From an uncultured Clostridium sp. (lineage in GTDB: Bacteria > Bacillota > Clostridia > Lachnospirales > Lachnospiraceae), in NCBI GenBank assembly GCA_900543885.1, contig UQTA01000002.1:52704-116703 (forward strand): a stretch of 64,000 bases of DNA, given 5' to 3'. A program made the translations under genes and the position numbers. The notes under the pieces were generated by a model, which searched no databases, was not told the origin of the DNA, and worked only from the letters and a program-made list of their open reading frames with translations. This document shows, one piece after another, positions 51,628-60,776 of the stretch. The first letter of the stretch is position 1. Every line of letters starts with the position of its first letter.

Positions 51628-52131
51628 TTAATAGCTGCGCAGCTGGTCTTCTTCCTCTTTAGCTGTCTTATCGATGGAACGGATCTCCGCCTCATATCCG
51701 TAGGTGTCATTTACTTTAATATACACCTTATCTCCTGTTTTATGGCCCTTAATTGCCTTTCCTAAGGGAGAATCAATACTTATAAGTCCTTTCATAGAGT
51801 TTCCCCGGACTGTGGTCACTAATTTATAGCTTTCTGTTTCATCATCTTCCGGAATGTATAATTCCACCCGGTCACCCAGACCTACTTCATCTGATTTTGA
51901 CTCATCTGAAACAATACGTGCTGTTTTTATCATTTTTTCCAGATAACGGATACGGCTCTCGTTACGGTTCTTATCCTGCTTTGCCGCCTTATATTCAAAA
52001 TTCTCGCTTAAGTCGCCCTGGGCTCTTGCCTCCTTTACTGCCTCCAATGCTTCTTTGCGCACCACCAGCTTACGGTATTCTATTTCTTCCTGCATTTTTT
52101 TTATATCGTCTTTTGTCAGATTATCATACAT
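51628..52131 (-). CDS. GreA/GreB family transcription elongation factor
   Basis: The start is ATG 52131 (167 aa) behind AAGGAG. It has an N-terminal coiled coil with the catalytic tip acidic pair in ARAQGDLSENFEY (D and E near residues 40-43) and a C-terminal FKBP-like domain (GDRVELYIPEDDETESYKLV, ISIDSPLGKAIKGHKTGD). The protein rescues backtracked RNA polymerase by stimulating RNA cleavage. A second greA elsewhere is likely, as sequence divergence here is notable. Confidence 0.92.
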   Translation of the reverse strand: MYDNLTKDDIKKMQEEIEYRKLVVRKEALEAVKEARAQGDLSENFEYKAAKQDKNRNESRIRYLEKMIKTARIVSDESKSDEVGLGDRVELYIPEDDETESYKLVTTVRGNSMKGLISIDSPLGKAIKGHKTGDKVYIKVNDTYGYEAEIRSIDKTAKEEEDQLRSY

Positions 52132-52307
52132 GGCTTTTCTCCTTATCTGCATCCCTTAAAGTCTTTCATAATTTCTTTATTTTCCCTTCAGGAATTTTAT
52201 TTTTTCTTTATCGTCTGCTCAAACTTTGTCCACAATTTACCTGTATATTATTACTTGTAAGGTTGATGAAACCTTTTACCATACAGGAAGACACTTTTTC
52301 ATACCTA

Positions 52308-52338
52308 AGCCGGCAGATTCCCCCCTTTTCTGCCGGCT
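52308..52338 (-). terminator. Hairpin after the dus gene
   Basis: A perfect 10-bp stem (AGCCGGCAGA/TCTGCCGGCT) lies 52 bp after the dus stop, but there is no U-tract on either strand, so termination would be weak. Confidence 0.45.
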
Positions 52339-52389
52339 CCCTCCATTTTATGGGGCAATAATTTTTTTCTCATGGTCTTATTTATGCTC

Positions 52390-53367
52390 TTATCCATGCT
52401 CTCTCATGCGGCAGAACAGTTCTGATACCACCCTTTCATATTCTTCAAGGCGCTGTGCCTTGCGTATCTTCTTCATAAGCTTTTCTTCTTCCGGACAGGA
52501 ATGGATCAGAAATCCCCACAATTCTTTCATTTTAAACAATACCGGTCTATCTCCGCTCATAACATGGGCATATCCGTCACAGAGCAGACGGTGGAACTTC
52601 TCCAGCCGGTCTGCCTTCCTGGCAGCAGTCATTTTTCCAGATACTTCCTGGGATGTTCCCTCAGCGATCTCTTCCATTAAAAATGGGTTCATCATGATTC
52701 CCCGTCCCATCATTATCTTATCCAGATCCGGATATTCTTTTATAAGACGGTCATAATCTTTCCTTCGGAAAACATCCCCATTATAGCACACTGAATGTCT
52801 GCTTTTTTCAAATCCCTCTTTAAAAGCATTCATCCGCACATTGTATTTATAAAAGTCTTTTAATACTCTGGGATGGATGATAAGTTCTGTTAATGGGCAC
52901 TGGTTGTACAGACCTAAAAGAGTCTGAAACTCTTCTTCACTTTCCACTCCCACACGGGTCTTGATCGAAAAATGAAGATTTTCCCGTTCCATTCCCTCGC
53001 TGACCTCTCCTAAGAACCTGGCAAGCTTTTCAGTATCTTTTAAAAACCCGGCGCCTTTTCCCTTGGCTGCCACTGTACCTGAAGGACATCCCAGGTTCAG
53101 ATTAACCTCTGTATAACCATATTCCTTTAATTTTACCGCTGTATCTAAAAAATCCTCCGGATCTGATGTAAGGATCTGGGGAATGACCTCCATTCCCTGA
53201 TTATGCTCCGGAAGGATGTCATTTAATTCTTTGCTGCTGAAACCGCTTTTATGCTTCGGTGCCAGAAATGGCGTAAAATACCTGTCCATAGGCTTAAAAC
53301 AGCTGTTGTATGCCTGTCTGTATATGTATCCTGTGATCCCTTCCATGGGAGCCAGATAAAATTTCAT
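52390..53367 (-). CDS. tRNA-dihydrouridine synthase family protein
   Basis: This 325-aa flavoenzyme reduces uridines in tRNA loops. The N-terminal YLAPMEGIT FMN loop, the catalytic Cys in NLNLGCPSGTVAAKGKGAGFLK (residues ~92-113, Cys near 97), SIKTRVG, IIHPR and CYNGDVF and IMMGRGIM motifs are in the usual order. It is typical in length of DusA/DusB/DusC-type enzymes, and which uridine it modifies cannot be told. It is preceded by a 250-bp gap and transcribed alone. Confidence 0.93.
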   Translation of the reverse strand: MKFYLAPMEGITGYIYRQAYNSCFKPMDRYFTPFLAPKHKSGFSSKELNDILPEHNQGMEVIPQILTSDPEDFLDTAVKLKEYGYTEVNLNLGCPSGTVAAKGKGAGFLKDTEKLARFLGEVSEGMERENLHFSIKTRVGVESEEEFQTLLGLYNQCPLTELIIHPRVLKDFYKYNVRMNAFKEGFEKSRHSVCYNGDVFRRKDYDRLIKEYPDLDKIMMGRGIMMNPFLMEEIAEGTSQEVSGKMTAARKADRLEKFHRLLCDGYAHVMSGDRPVLFKMKELWGFLIHSCPEEEKLMKKIRKAQRLEEYERVVSELFCRMREHG

Positions 53368-53567
53368 ATGTCCGTTATCCTCTCATTACTATGTTCGTGT
53401 CTATTATCCGTGTTTTTGCCAGAAAATACAATACCTTATCTGCTGCGCTTCGTCAACAGACAAGGTATAAAAAAGGGGAGGATAAGTATTAATATTTTCT
53501 CTTTGGTGATAATTCTATTATAACCATTCCTTCCCCGTTTATTCTCTTTTCTTCAAAAATCCTCCTG

Positions 53568-53618
53568 CAAGCAAGCTTGCATCGGATTTATGACCTTTTG
53601 ACCCTGGTATCATCATAT
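53568..53618. repeat. Repeat downstream of AEC transporter 1 (copy 1)
   Basis: CAAGCAAGCTTGCATCGGAT followed by GACCTTTTGACCCTGGTATCA. The same ~50-bp segment lies at 54630-54680 downstream of the second AEC gene. Confidence 0.7.
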
Positions 53619-53621
53619 CAT

Positions 53622-54530
53622 TTACAGTACAACAATAAGTACTGTTGTGATCATGACCATACTGATAATAATAGAAATGGAGTTTACTGCACTTGCAAGA
53701 CCAATATCCCCTTTCAGATCACCGGTAAAAGCAGGTGCTGCTGAGGCAATAGGGCTGAACACCAGTACCGCCAGTGTCTGACGGTATTCCAACGGAAGGG
53801 GAAGAACAAAATAAAACATCAATGATGCGATCACTGCCACACCATAACGTATGGAAAGGATCTTTCCGATCTTTCCGATCTGTCTTTTATCGCCTGAAAG
53901 CTTAAAACCAACTCCAAGCATTAACATTGCCATAAACGCATTGGCATTTCCGATCAGCTGTGCAATGCTGACAGCAGGTGTCGGAAGTGAAACATGGAGC
54001 AGGGAAAGGATGAGCATACCGATATATGCATCAAATGGCGCGGATTTTATCAGTGTTTTCAAAATAGGTCCCACAGAAAACCTGCTGTTTTTATCCTTTG
54101 CCATAGAAGCTACACTGTAGGCACCTCCCAGACAGATAAACGCATTTCCCGTATCAAATAAACTGGTAATGACTACGCCAGTAGGGCCAAAAAAACCGGC
54201 AGTAAATGGCATGGTGAAATTTCCAATATTATAACCGGACATATTCATGATATGAAATGCCTTTTCATCCCTGTCTTTTCCTCCAAGAATCCATCCAAGG
54301 CTCATGTAAAGCACGCCGCCTGCAAATCCTACAAGACACAGCAAAAGCATGGCAGGCTGTATCTCAGTCTGTGAAAAATTTGCAATGATGGATGCAGGAA
54401 GTGTGATCTTAAGCACGATCTTTGACAATACATAAAAATCTTCTTCTTTAAAAAATCCAGCTTTCCGCAATCCATATCCTAAAATAATAACTGCAATAAA
54501 AGAAGCTGCTTTCATCAGAATCGCTTCCAT
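53622..54530 (-). CDS. AEC family transporter 1
   Basis: The start is ATG 54530 (302 aa) behind GGAGGA; the frame extends further upstream through a repeat without a Shine-Dalgarno. It has ten predicted transmembrane helices in the auxin-efflux-carrier/malate-permease fold, with MNMSGYNIGNFTMPF and FDTGNAFICLGG half-helix motifs. It is about 60 percent similar by eye to the next gene. Such proteins move organic acids or small amphipathic solutes; the substrate is unknown. Its promoter region holds two TTGTATACAA palindromes. Confidence 0.9.
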   Translation of the reverse strand: MEAILMKAASFIAVIILGYGLRKAGFFKEEDFYVLSKIVLKITLPASIIANFSQTEIQPAMLLLCLVGFAGGVLYMSLGWILGGKDRDEKAFHIMNMSGYNIGNFTMPFTAGFFGPTGVVITSLFDTGNAFICLGGAYSVASMAKDKNSRFSVGPILKTLIKSAPFDAYIGMLILSLLHVSLPTPAVSIAQLIGNANAFMAMLMLGVGFKLSGDKRQIGKIGKILSIRYGVAVIASLMFYFVLPLPLEYRQTLAVLVFSPIASAAPAFTGDLKGDIGLASAVNSISIIISMVMITTVLIVVL

Positions 54531-54629
54531 TTTTTCTGTCCTCCGTAATAACCCGCCTGTATGAAACAGGCTGTATTTATGATCTTTTGACCCCTCTGAT
54601 ACCGAATTGCTACGTGCTTTGCACTCCCT

Positions 54630-54680
54630 CAAGCAAGCTTGCATCGGATTTTAGACCTTTTGACCCTGGTAGTATCATAA
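54630..54680. repeat. Repeat downstream of AEC transporter 2 (copy 2)
   Basis: Same segment as 53568-53618. Upstream of it (54579-54629) are TCTTTTGACCCC and a GTGC-TTT-GCAC hairpin resembling the core of element C, so this is a composite or degraded fold-back element. Confidence 0.6.
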
Positions 54681-54708
54681 CACAAACCTGCGCCATTTCA
54701 AAGTTATT

Positions 54709-54738
54709 TTGTATACAAACTGTTCATTTTGTATACAA
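54709..54738 (-). promoter_or_regulatory. Promoter of AEC transporter 1 with two TTGTATACAA operators
   Basis: Perfect palindromes TTGTATACAA at 54709-54718 and 54729-54738, centres 20 bp apart (two helical turns). On the minus strand they contain a -35 (TTGTAT, 54733-54738) and a -10 (TATACA, 54710-54715) separated by 17 bp, so a bound regulator would cover the promoter. TTGTATACAA is a typical GntR-family (FadR/GntR type) site. Confidence 0.75.
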
Positions 54739-54757
54739 CATAATATATCCATCATTT

Positions 54758-55666
54758 CTATAAAACTGCGATCAGCACACAGGTAATGCAGACCATACTG
54801 ATAATGATGGAAAGAGAATTTACCGCGCTTGCCAGGTTAATATCCCCTTTCATGTCTGCTGTAAATGCAGGCGCTGCTGCGGCAATAGGGCTGAACACAA
54901 GCACTGCCAGAGCCTGACGGTATTCCAGTGAAAAAGGAAGCAGAAAGTAAAATGCTGCTGCTGTTAAAACAGCCACTCCATAGCGGACACCTAACATTTT
55001 CACGATCTTGCTCATCTGTGTCCGGTCTCCTGACAGCTTAAATCCAACACCTAACATAAGCATGGCGAGAAAAGCATTTGCATTTGCCACCAGCTGTGCA
55101 ATGTTTAATACAGGTGCCGGCAGTGACAAATGAAGCCAGTATAAAATATACATAAAAAGATAAGCATCAAAAGGAACTGAACAGAGAAGTGTTTTGCACA
55201 GCGGGATAAGCGAAAAATGCTTTTCCCTGTTTTTAACCATGGCGCCAATACTGTAAGAACCGCCTAAAGCGATCACGGCATTTCCCGTATCAAACAGGCT
55301 GGTAACAACTACACCGGCAGGTCCAAAAAAGCTGCTGGTAAATGGCATGGTAAAGCTTCCGATGCTGTAGCCGGAAAGGTTCAGGATCTGAAATCCCTTT
55401 TCATCCGGATCTTTTCCCCCCATGATCCATCCTAGAGCCATATATAAAATACCCCCGCCAAAACCTAACAAACATAGTAAAAACATGGATGGCTCCATTT
55501 TCGTCTGCGAAAAATTGACTATGATGGATGCAGGAAGTGTGATCTTCACCATGATCTTTGACATAACATAAAAATCATCCTCCTTAAAAAATCCTACTTT
55601 TTTAAGAACATACCCCAAGATGATCACAGCCATAAAAGATCCGGCCCGCATCAGTATTGCTTCCAT
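54758..55666 (-). CDS. AEC family transporter 2
   Basis: The start is ATG 55666 (302 aa) behind GGGGGAAG; the longer frame to 55792 enters a fold-back repeat. It has ten predicted transmembrane helices, LNLSGYSIGSFTMPF and FDTGNAVIALGG. It is the tandem paralogue of the gene at 53622, of identical length, with the same downstream repeat, so a recent tandem duplication is likely. The operator pair found before transporter 1 is not found before this one. Confidence 0.9.
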   Translation of the reverse strand: MEAILMRAGSFMAVIILGYVLKKVGFFKEDDFYVMSKIMVKITLPASIIVNFSQTKMEPSMFLLCLLGFGGGILYMALGWIMGGKDPDEKGFQILNLSGYSIGSFTMPFTSSFFGPAGVVVTSLFDTGNAVIALGGSYSIGAMVKNREKHFSLIPLCKTLLCSVPFDAYLFMYILYWLHLSLPAPVLNIAQLVANANAFLAMLMLGVGFKLSGDRTQMSKIVKMLGVRYGVAVLTAAAFYFLLPFSLEYRQALAVLVFSPIAAAAPAFTADMKGDINLASAVNSLSIIISMVCITCVLIAVL

Positions 55667-55703
55667 AAGTTTCTTCCCCCAAACCCCTGATATTTTCCAA
55701 TAA

Positions 55704-55868
55704 CTAGTATAATCCGCAATAATTATCCGCCCCTTTCGCTTGTCTAAATTTCCATCTGCCGCGTCAGCTTCAATCGACGATGCTACCGGCATCGCCTCAT
55801 TCAGCTTCCTTGCACATGAAAATTTATCCTGCGTGTAAGGGATCGGTAATTATCGTGGATTATACTAG
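55704..55868. repeat. Fold-back (MITE-like) element D upstream of AEC transporter 2
   Basis: The ends read CTAGTATAATCC (55704-55715) and GGATTATACTAG (55857-55868). The arms pair imperfectly over ~65 bp (shared AATAATTA-like and TAAATTTCCATCTGC-like blocks) down to a central hairpin CGATGC-TACC-GGCATCG near 55775-55792. The whole 165 bp can form one long hairpin. Confidence 0.65.
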
Positions 55869-56002
55869 AACTTAACACTTTCTTTATAGTAACACATCTC
55901 ATCGGTGAATAGCAACTACCCATAAACCAAAATACAGCCTGATCTGCCGATTCGCAGGTTCTGTCGCCGGCAGCTTCTTTCGGATGCATGACAACAACGA
56001 AA

Positions 56003-56055
56003 AACGCAGAATGTGCGTTTTCCATAAAGGCTTACTCCAACACACATTCTGCGTT
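56003..56055 (-). terminator. Terminator of the sigma-54 operon
   Basis: A 13-bp perfect stem (AACGCAGAATGTG/CACATTCTGCGTT) with a 27-nt loop is followed on the minus strand by TTTCG within a T-rich tail, 32 bp after the last stop codon. Confidence 0.8.
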
Positions 56056-56087
56056 AATCTGAAAGTTGTATAAAAATATCCGAATAT

Positions 56088-57785
56088 TTATGCGAAATTA
56101 TATTCCGTCACGATTTTTTCCCGCCCCATGGCCACATCATTGTAGTACTCATACAGGCAGATTCCTAAGAATGATCCGGAAATATTAACCACATTCTCAT
56201 ATCCCCGTCCCTGAAGCGCCATCAGCGCATTGTAGCTTCTCTGGCTGGAACGACAATGCAGGTATACCGGACGGTCTTTCGGAATTTCATCCGTTCTCTC
56301 GCGAAGCTCACTTAAAGGAATATTCACAGAACCCTTCAAATGTCCGACCTCATACTCTCCTTTTTCCCGTACATCTACAATAAACGCCTGTTCTTCCACA
56401 AGGCTTCTTACCTGTGTAACCGGAACCTGGCGGAAACGTCCGTACAGAATATTTTCAGCCACCAGAGCTGCCTGATTTACCACATCTCTGGCTGTGCCAA
56501 ATACTGGTGAATAACACAGCTCCAGGTTCTTTAAATCCCGGATAGTGCCATTCATGGAAACCATGGCTGCGATCACATCCACCCGTTTGTCCACATTTCC
56601 TCTTCCGATGGCCTGAGCACCCAGGATTCTTCCGGTTGGAACCTCAAACACCAATTTAAAGTGCATAGGTGCACTTCCCGGCATAATTCCCACCTTGTCA
56701 CCTGGAATCACATAAACAGAATCACAGGGAATTCCGGCTTTGCGGGCATTCCGCTCATTAAGACCGGTTGCTGCTGCATTTAAGCCAAACACACGCAATG
56801 CACAGGAACCGATAACACCTCTGTTGTCATCCGAAATCCCATACATCGCATCCGCTGCCGCCCGCGCCTGTCTCAGGGCCGGACCGGCAAGAGCCAGACG
56901 TGATGGTTTCCCGGTCATACGGTCAAAGACCTCAATGGCATCACCAACCGCATAAATATTTTTATCGCTTGTGCGGTAATTGTGATCCACCAAAATGCCG
57001 CCGGTCTCTCCGATTTCCAGTCCGGCTGCCTTCGCAAGCCCCGTCTCCGGAGCTACACCAATGGCCAGAATAACCGCATCCGTCGGCACCGTTTTGCCGG
57101 AAGCAAGGGTAATCTGCTTCTCTTCGATGGTTTTTACTCCATCCTCCACAATTAAAGACACGCCGTTGTCCAGCAGCTCCTTGTGAAGCATCTGTACCAT
57201 ATCGTAATCAAAGGGTGCCAGAATCTGGCTCATGGCCTCCACCACAGTAACCTTCTTCCCCGCCTTTGCAAGGTTTTCAGCTACCTCAATTCCAATAAAG
57301 CCACCGCCGATAACCGCTGTGTTCTCCGCTCCTGCGGCCTCCAGTCCAGCCTTTAAGTGAACAATATCTGCCACATTACGAACTGTATACACATTTTTGC
57401 CGTCAATTCCGCTGATGCTTCTTGGCTTTACAGGTGACGCGCCGGGAGCCATGACCAGAACATCGTAGGCCTCCTCATGTACGTCCCCGGTCAGCGTGTT
57501 TTTAATCTCAATGGTCTTTTTGTCACGGTTAATGGCCGTCACTTCGCTGTTAACCCGTGCGTCTATATCGTAAGACTTTTTGAATTTTTCCGGTGACATC
57601 ATTAACAATGCATCACTGTTCCCCACTACTCCCGACAGATAATAGGGAAGAGAACAGTTGGAAAAGGACACATGTGGGCCACGCTCAAACATAATGATCT
57701 CTGCTCCCGCGTCGAGACGTCTTGCTCTGGCTGCTACCGAAGCGCCGCCTGCCACGCCTCCTATAATCAGAATCCTTTTATTCAT
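56088..57785 (-). CDS. CoA-disulfide reductase with rhodanese domain (CoADR-Rhd)
   Basis: The 565-aa flavoprotein has an N-terminal FAD site (IGGVAGGASVAARARR), the single redox Cys in SFSNCSLPYY (residue ~44), a NAD(P)H site (VIGGGFIGIEVAENL, ~159-173), the FAD second site (YAVGDAIE) and a C-terminal rhodanese domain (~465-550) with active Cys in YLHCRSSQRS (~508). Family members reduce CoA disulfide, persulfides or polysulfide. It is the last gene of a four-gene operon with a C-S lyase-like enzyme, which fits persulfide or sulfur handling. Confidence 0.93.
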   Translation of the reverse strand: MNKRILIIGGVAGGASVAARARRLDAGAEIIMFERGPHVSFSNCSLPYYLSGVVGNSDALLMMSPEKFKKSYDIDARVNSEVTAINRDKKTIEIKNTLTGDVHEEAYDVLVMAPGASPVKPRSISGIDGKNVYTVRNVADIVHLKAGLEAAGAENTAVIGGGFIGIEVAENLAKAGKKVTVVEAMSQILAPFDYDMVQMLHKELLDNGVSLIVEDGVKTIEEKQITLASGKTVPTDAVILAIGVAPETGLAKAAGLEIGETGGILVDHNYRTSDKNIYAVGDAIEVFDRMTGKPSRLALAGPALRQARAAADAMYGISDDNRGVIGSCALRVFGLNAAATGLNERNARKAGIPCDSVYVIPGDKVGIMPGSAPMHFKLVFEVPTGRILGAQAIGRGNVDKRVDVIAAMVSMNGTIRDLKNLELCYSPVFGTARDVVNQAALVAENILYGRFRQVPVTQVRSLVEEQAFIVDVREKGEYEVGHLKGSVNIPLSELRERTDEIPKDRPVYLHCRSSQRSYNALMALQGRGYENVVNISGSFLGICLYEYYNDVAMGREKIVTEYNFA

Positions 57786-57812
57786 GCAAAATCACTCCTT
57801 AACTGGCCTGTT

Positions 57813-58997
57813 TTACAGATAATGAGGTGTGTTTGGTGTCAGCACTTCACAACCATCCTCTGTAATCAGCACCATATCCTCAATGTTGAAACCATTTACA
57901 CCGTCAATATAGCAAGGTACTTCCATTGCCAGTATCATTCCTGCCTCCAGAGGTCTTGTCTCGGAAGCGTTGATATAAGGTGCCTCTGCTGTTGCCGGTC
58001 CCATACTGATGGAGTGTCCCTGATGACCTCTCCGATAGCAGGGGAACATCTCTTTTACATAGTCATATGCAGTATGATACAATTCATTAATAGGAAGGCC
58101 TGGTTTTGCCGCCGCGATCATTCTGCGCTGTCCTTCGTAAAGTCGATCCTTTAATTTTAACAATGCCGGGTCGCCGTTTCCGATGATCCATGCTCTGGAG
58201 GTATCTGTGGTATAGAAATCAAATTCTGCATTGACACCTGCATCAAATTTCACCACATCCCCATCTTTCACAACTCCGTCTCCCGGCAGTGTCAGCCTTG
58301 CGCCGGATGGGCCTGTGGAGAACATAGACCAGGCGCTTGGAACACAGAATCCGGACTTTATTACATCTTCCCGGAAACACTGGGACAATTCATGCTCAGA
58401 CACACCGATTTTCGCAATTTTGCTTACCTCTGTAAAACCATGATCTGCAATGCAGCACAGCTTCCGGAACATTTCAATCTCGTCCGGCTGTTTTACGCTG
58501 CGGGCATAAACAAACAAATCAGAAATATCTACAAATTCCGCTTCCGGGAACTTTTCAGTCAGACTCTTATAGTAGGGAACTGGAAGGTAATCCAGCTCTA
58601 CACCAACCTTTTTGTTCGCCAGATCGCAGGCCTTCATAAACTGAACCAGCTTATCCATGGAGCTTTCCATAGCTGTTTTATCCGGCACAACCGCTCCGTG
58701 GGCAATCTCATCCCAGGTTTTTAAACCAACCCAGGTATCATAAGGGTCTACCACAAAATTCAGTCCCGCAGCCTTAATACGGAATGTGGCAGCCTCAAAG
58801 TCCATCGTTGTCAGATGGGTAGGCACCTTGTCATCAGCCCGCATGACAGCCAGGGTAAATCCTGGCTGTCTGGATACGGTATGCTGATGGCCTCCGAATC
58901 CTGTTACATAATGAAAATTCTCCGGAGAGGACACGATCGCTCCATCCAATCCCTTTTTGCGAAGCAATTCCTTAATTCTATATTCCTTTGGTCTCAT
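57813..58997 (-). CDS. M24 family metallopeptidase (Xaa-Pro peptidase/creatinase fold)
   Basis: The start is ATG 58997 (394 aa) behind AAGGAG. It has an N-terminal creatinase-like domain (residues ~1-160) and a pita-bread domain. Candidate metal ligands: Asp in VVKFDAGVNAEF and DFYTTDTSR, His in RRGHQGHSISMG, and Glu in AMEVPCY and FNIEDMVLI. It could be an aminopeptidase or dipeptidase or a C-N hydrolase. It follows the AbgT gene by 39 bp, so it probably cleaves the imported compound. Confidence 0.88.
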   Translation of the reverse strand: MRPKEYRIKELLRKKGLDGAIVSSPENFHYVTGFGGHQHTVSRQPGFTLAVMRADDKVPTHLTTMDFEAATFRIKAAGLNFVVDPYDTWVGLKTWDEIAHGAVVPDKTAMESSMDKLVQFMKACDLANKKVGVELDYLPVPYYKSLTEKFPEAEFVDISDLFVYARSVKQPDEIEMFRKLCCIADHGFTEVSKIAKIGVSEHELSQCFREDVIKSGFCVPSAWSMFSTGPSGARLTLPGDGVVKDGDVVKFDAGVNAEFDFYTTDTSRAWIIGNGDPALLKLKDRLYEGQRRMIAAAKPGLPINELYHTAYDYVKEMFPCYRRGHQGHSISMGPATAEAPYINASETRPLEAGMILAMEVPCYIDGVNGFNIEDMVLITEDGCEVLTPNTPHYL

Positions 58998-59036
58998 TTT
59001 TTTCCCCTTCTCCTTCAACCATCAGTTAGTTATTCA

Positions 59037-60578
59037 TTAATAAAACATCGGTGAACCAGGTCCTAACGGAAGTCCCAGTACATACCATACACAGAACATG
59101 ATGATCCAGCCAATTAAGAATGCCAGTGAGTATGGAAGCATGGTAGAAATAACACTTCCGATTCCTGCCTTCTTGTCATACTTCTGGAAGAATGCTACAG
59201 TCAATACGAAGAATGGCATCAGCGGAGCAATGATGTTGGTACTGGAATCGCCAATACGGTAAGCTACCTGGGTAAGTTCCGGAGAATAGCCCAGACGCAT
59301 GAACATTGGAACAAAAATCGGTGCCATAATAGCCCATTTTGCGGAGTCAACTGCAATAAAGATATTGATAAATGCGGTCAGTACGATAAAGCAAGCGATT
59401 AACGGCAGTCCTGTGAAGCCAACAGACTTTAAGAAATCAGCACCTGCAACGGAAATGATAGTTCCCAGGTTTGAATAGTTAAAGCATGCAGTAAACTGAG
59501 CTGCGAAGAAAATCAGAACCATGAAGCTGGAAAGACCGCTGATGGTCTTGTTCATCAGTTCCACTACATCTTTGTCATTCTTGATAACGCCTGCGCCAAT
59601 ACCATAAGCAAGGCCCGGAAGCAGGAACAGCAGCATCATGAAGAAAATGATTCCGCTCATGAACGGGGAGCTTAAAAATGCGTGTGTTTCCGGATTTCTT
59701 AAAAGTCCGTTCTGCGGTGCAACTAACATTGCCATAATTGCTATATAAACCAGCGCTGTAATTCCTGCCCAGCGCATACCGCGCTTCTCATTCTCACCGA
59801 TATCCTGAACCTGCTCAGAAGCATCCGGTACATAAGGAGCCAGACGTGGCTCAACGATTTTATCTGTAACAAAGGTTCCGATAATGGTGATCAGGAAGGT
59901 GGATGCTATCATGAAATACCAGTTACATACAGGAAGTACATTGTAGCTAGGGTCGATCATCTGAGCTGCCTGTGTGGACATACCAGCAAACATAGGATCA
60001 TTGGTTCCGATTAAAAGGTTTGCACTCCATCCGCCGGATACACCTGCAAAGGCTGCTGCAAGACCTGCAATTGGATGACGGCCGAACGCCATAAATAAAA
60101 TTGCGCCCAATGGCACCAGAACTACATATCCGGTAGAAGATGCGATGTTGGACATAATTCCTAAGAATACCACAACAGATGTCACAAATGCCTTTGGGGT
60201 GGAAGCAGCCACCTTCCGCAGCAATGCAGACATAAATCCGGTTCCGTCCGCTACACCTACACCGATCATGATGGTGAATACAGTTCCAAGTGCGAAGAAT
60301 CCGGTAAAGTTTCCAACTACGGTTGTTACCATGTGACGGATGCTATCAGGTGCCAGAAGGCTGACTGCAGCAACGGTTTTCTGAGTGATCTCTCCCTTTG
60401 AGTTGTCCAGGAAATCATAGGTGACTGATACGCCACAAGCCGCACAGATTGCGGACAGTACGATTACGACTCCCGTCAAAATCAGGAAAATCGTTGCGGG
60501 GTTGGGCAGAGCATTTCCCACATGCTCCACAGTGTCCAGTGCCCGCAGCACAAAACCTTTTTTCTTTTCTTTTGTCAT
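59037..60578 (-). CDS. AbgT family transporter
   Basis: The start is ATG 60578 (513 aa) behind TGGAGGG. This membrane protein has about 11-13 transmembrane segments. Characteristic AbgT segments: HVGNALPNPATIFLIL at the start, GTVFTIMIGVGVADGTGF, SSTGYVVLVPLGAILF, GGWSANLLIGTNDP and IGDSSTNIIAPLMPFF. AbgT imports p-aminobenzoyl-glutamate in E. coli; relatives export sulfonamides or carry other dipeptide-like compounds. The M24 peptidase downstream suggests uptake of a peptide-like substrate. Confidence 0.92.
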   Translation of the reverse strand: MTKEKKKGFVLRALDTVEHVGNALPNPATIFLILTGVVIVLSAICAACGVSVTYDFLDNSKGEITQKTVAAVSLLAPDSIRHMVTTVVGNFTGFFALGTVFTIMIGVGVADGTGFMSALLRKVAASTPKAFVTSVVVFLGIMSNIASSTGYVVLVPLGAILFMAFGRHPIAGLAAAFAGVSGGWSANLLIGTNDPMFAGMSTQAAQMIDPSYNVLPVCNWYFMIASTFLITIIGTFVTDKIVEPRLAPYVPDASEQVQDIGENEKRGMRWAGITALVYIAIMAMLVAPQNGLLRNPETHAFLSSPFMSGIIFFMMLLFLLPGLAYGIGAGVIKNDKDVVELMNKTISGLSSFMVLIFFAAQFTACFNYSNLGTIISVAGADFLKSVGFTGLPLIACFIVLTAFINIFIAVDSAKWAIMAPIFVPMFMRLGYSPELTQVAYRIGDSSTNIIAPLMPFFVLTVAFFQKYDKKAGIGSVISTMLPYSLAFLIGWIIMFCVWYVLGLPLGPGSPMFY

Positions 60579-60603
60579 TTTTTTCCCTCCATTATACTTA
60601 CTT

Positions 60604-60762
60604 GTACTCTCGAAGTCTTTCATGCACTTGCCTTTACGGCCGATTTTCTGCCAGTCGCACCCGAATTTCAGAGGCGGACGCAACGCCAACGCCTCAGAAA
60701 TTTTGGCACAACTGACAAAAAATCTTCTCGCAAAATCAAGTACAAAAAGATTCCGAGAGTAC
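60604..60762. repeat. Fold-back element B2 (CTCTCGGA family, long form)
   Basis: GTACTCTCG (60604) and CGAGAGTAC (60762) bound a 159-bp sequence whose arms pair imperfectly along the whole length (TCTTT, ACTTG, GATTTT, AAATTTC, GAGGCG blocks) around a GACGCAACGCCAAC loop. The outer part matches the element at 16765-16832. It sits inside the sigma-54 operon, between the PatB/MalY-type gene and the AbgT gene. Confidence 0.7.
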
Positions 60763-60776
60763 ATTTACTTTGCTTC

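Noticed and set aside
55801..56025. 74-codon open frame after the sigma-54 operon
   Set aside because: It begins inside a terminator, ends inside a fold-back element, and has no Shine-Dalgarno.
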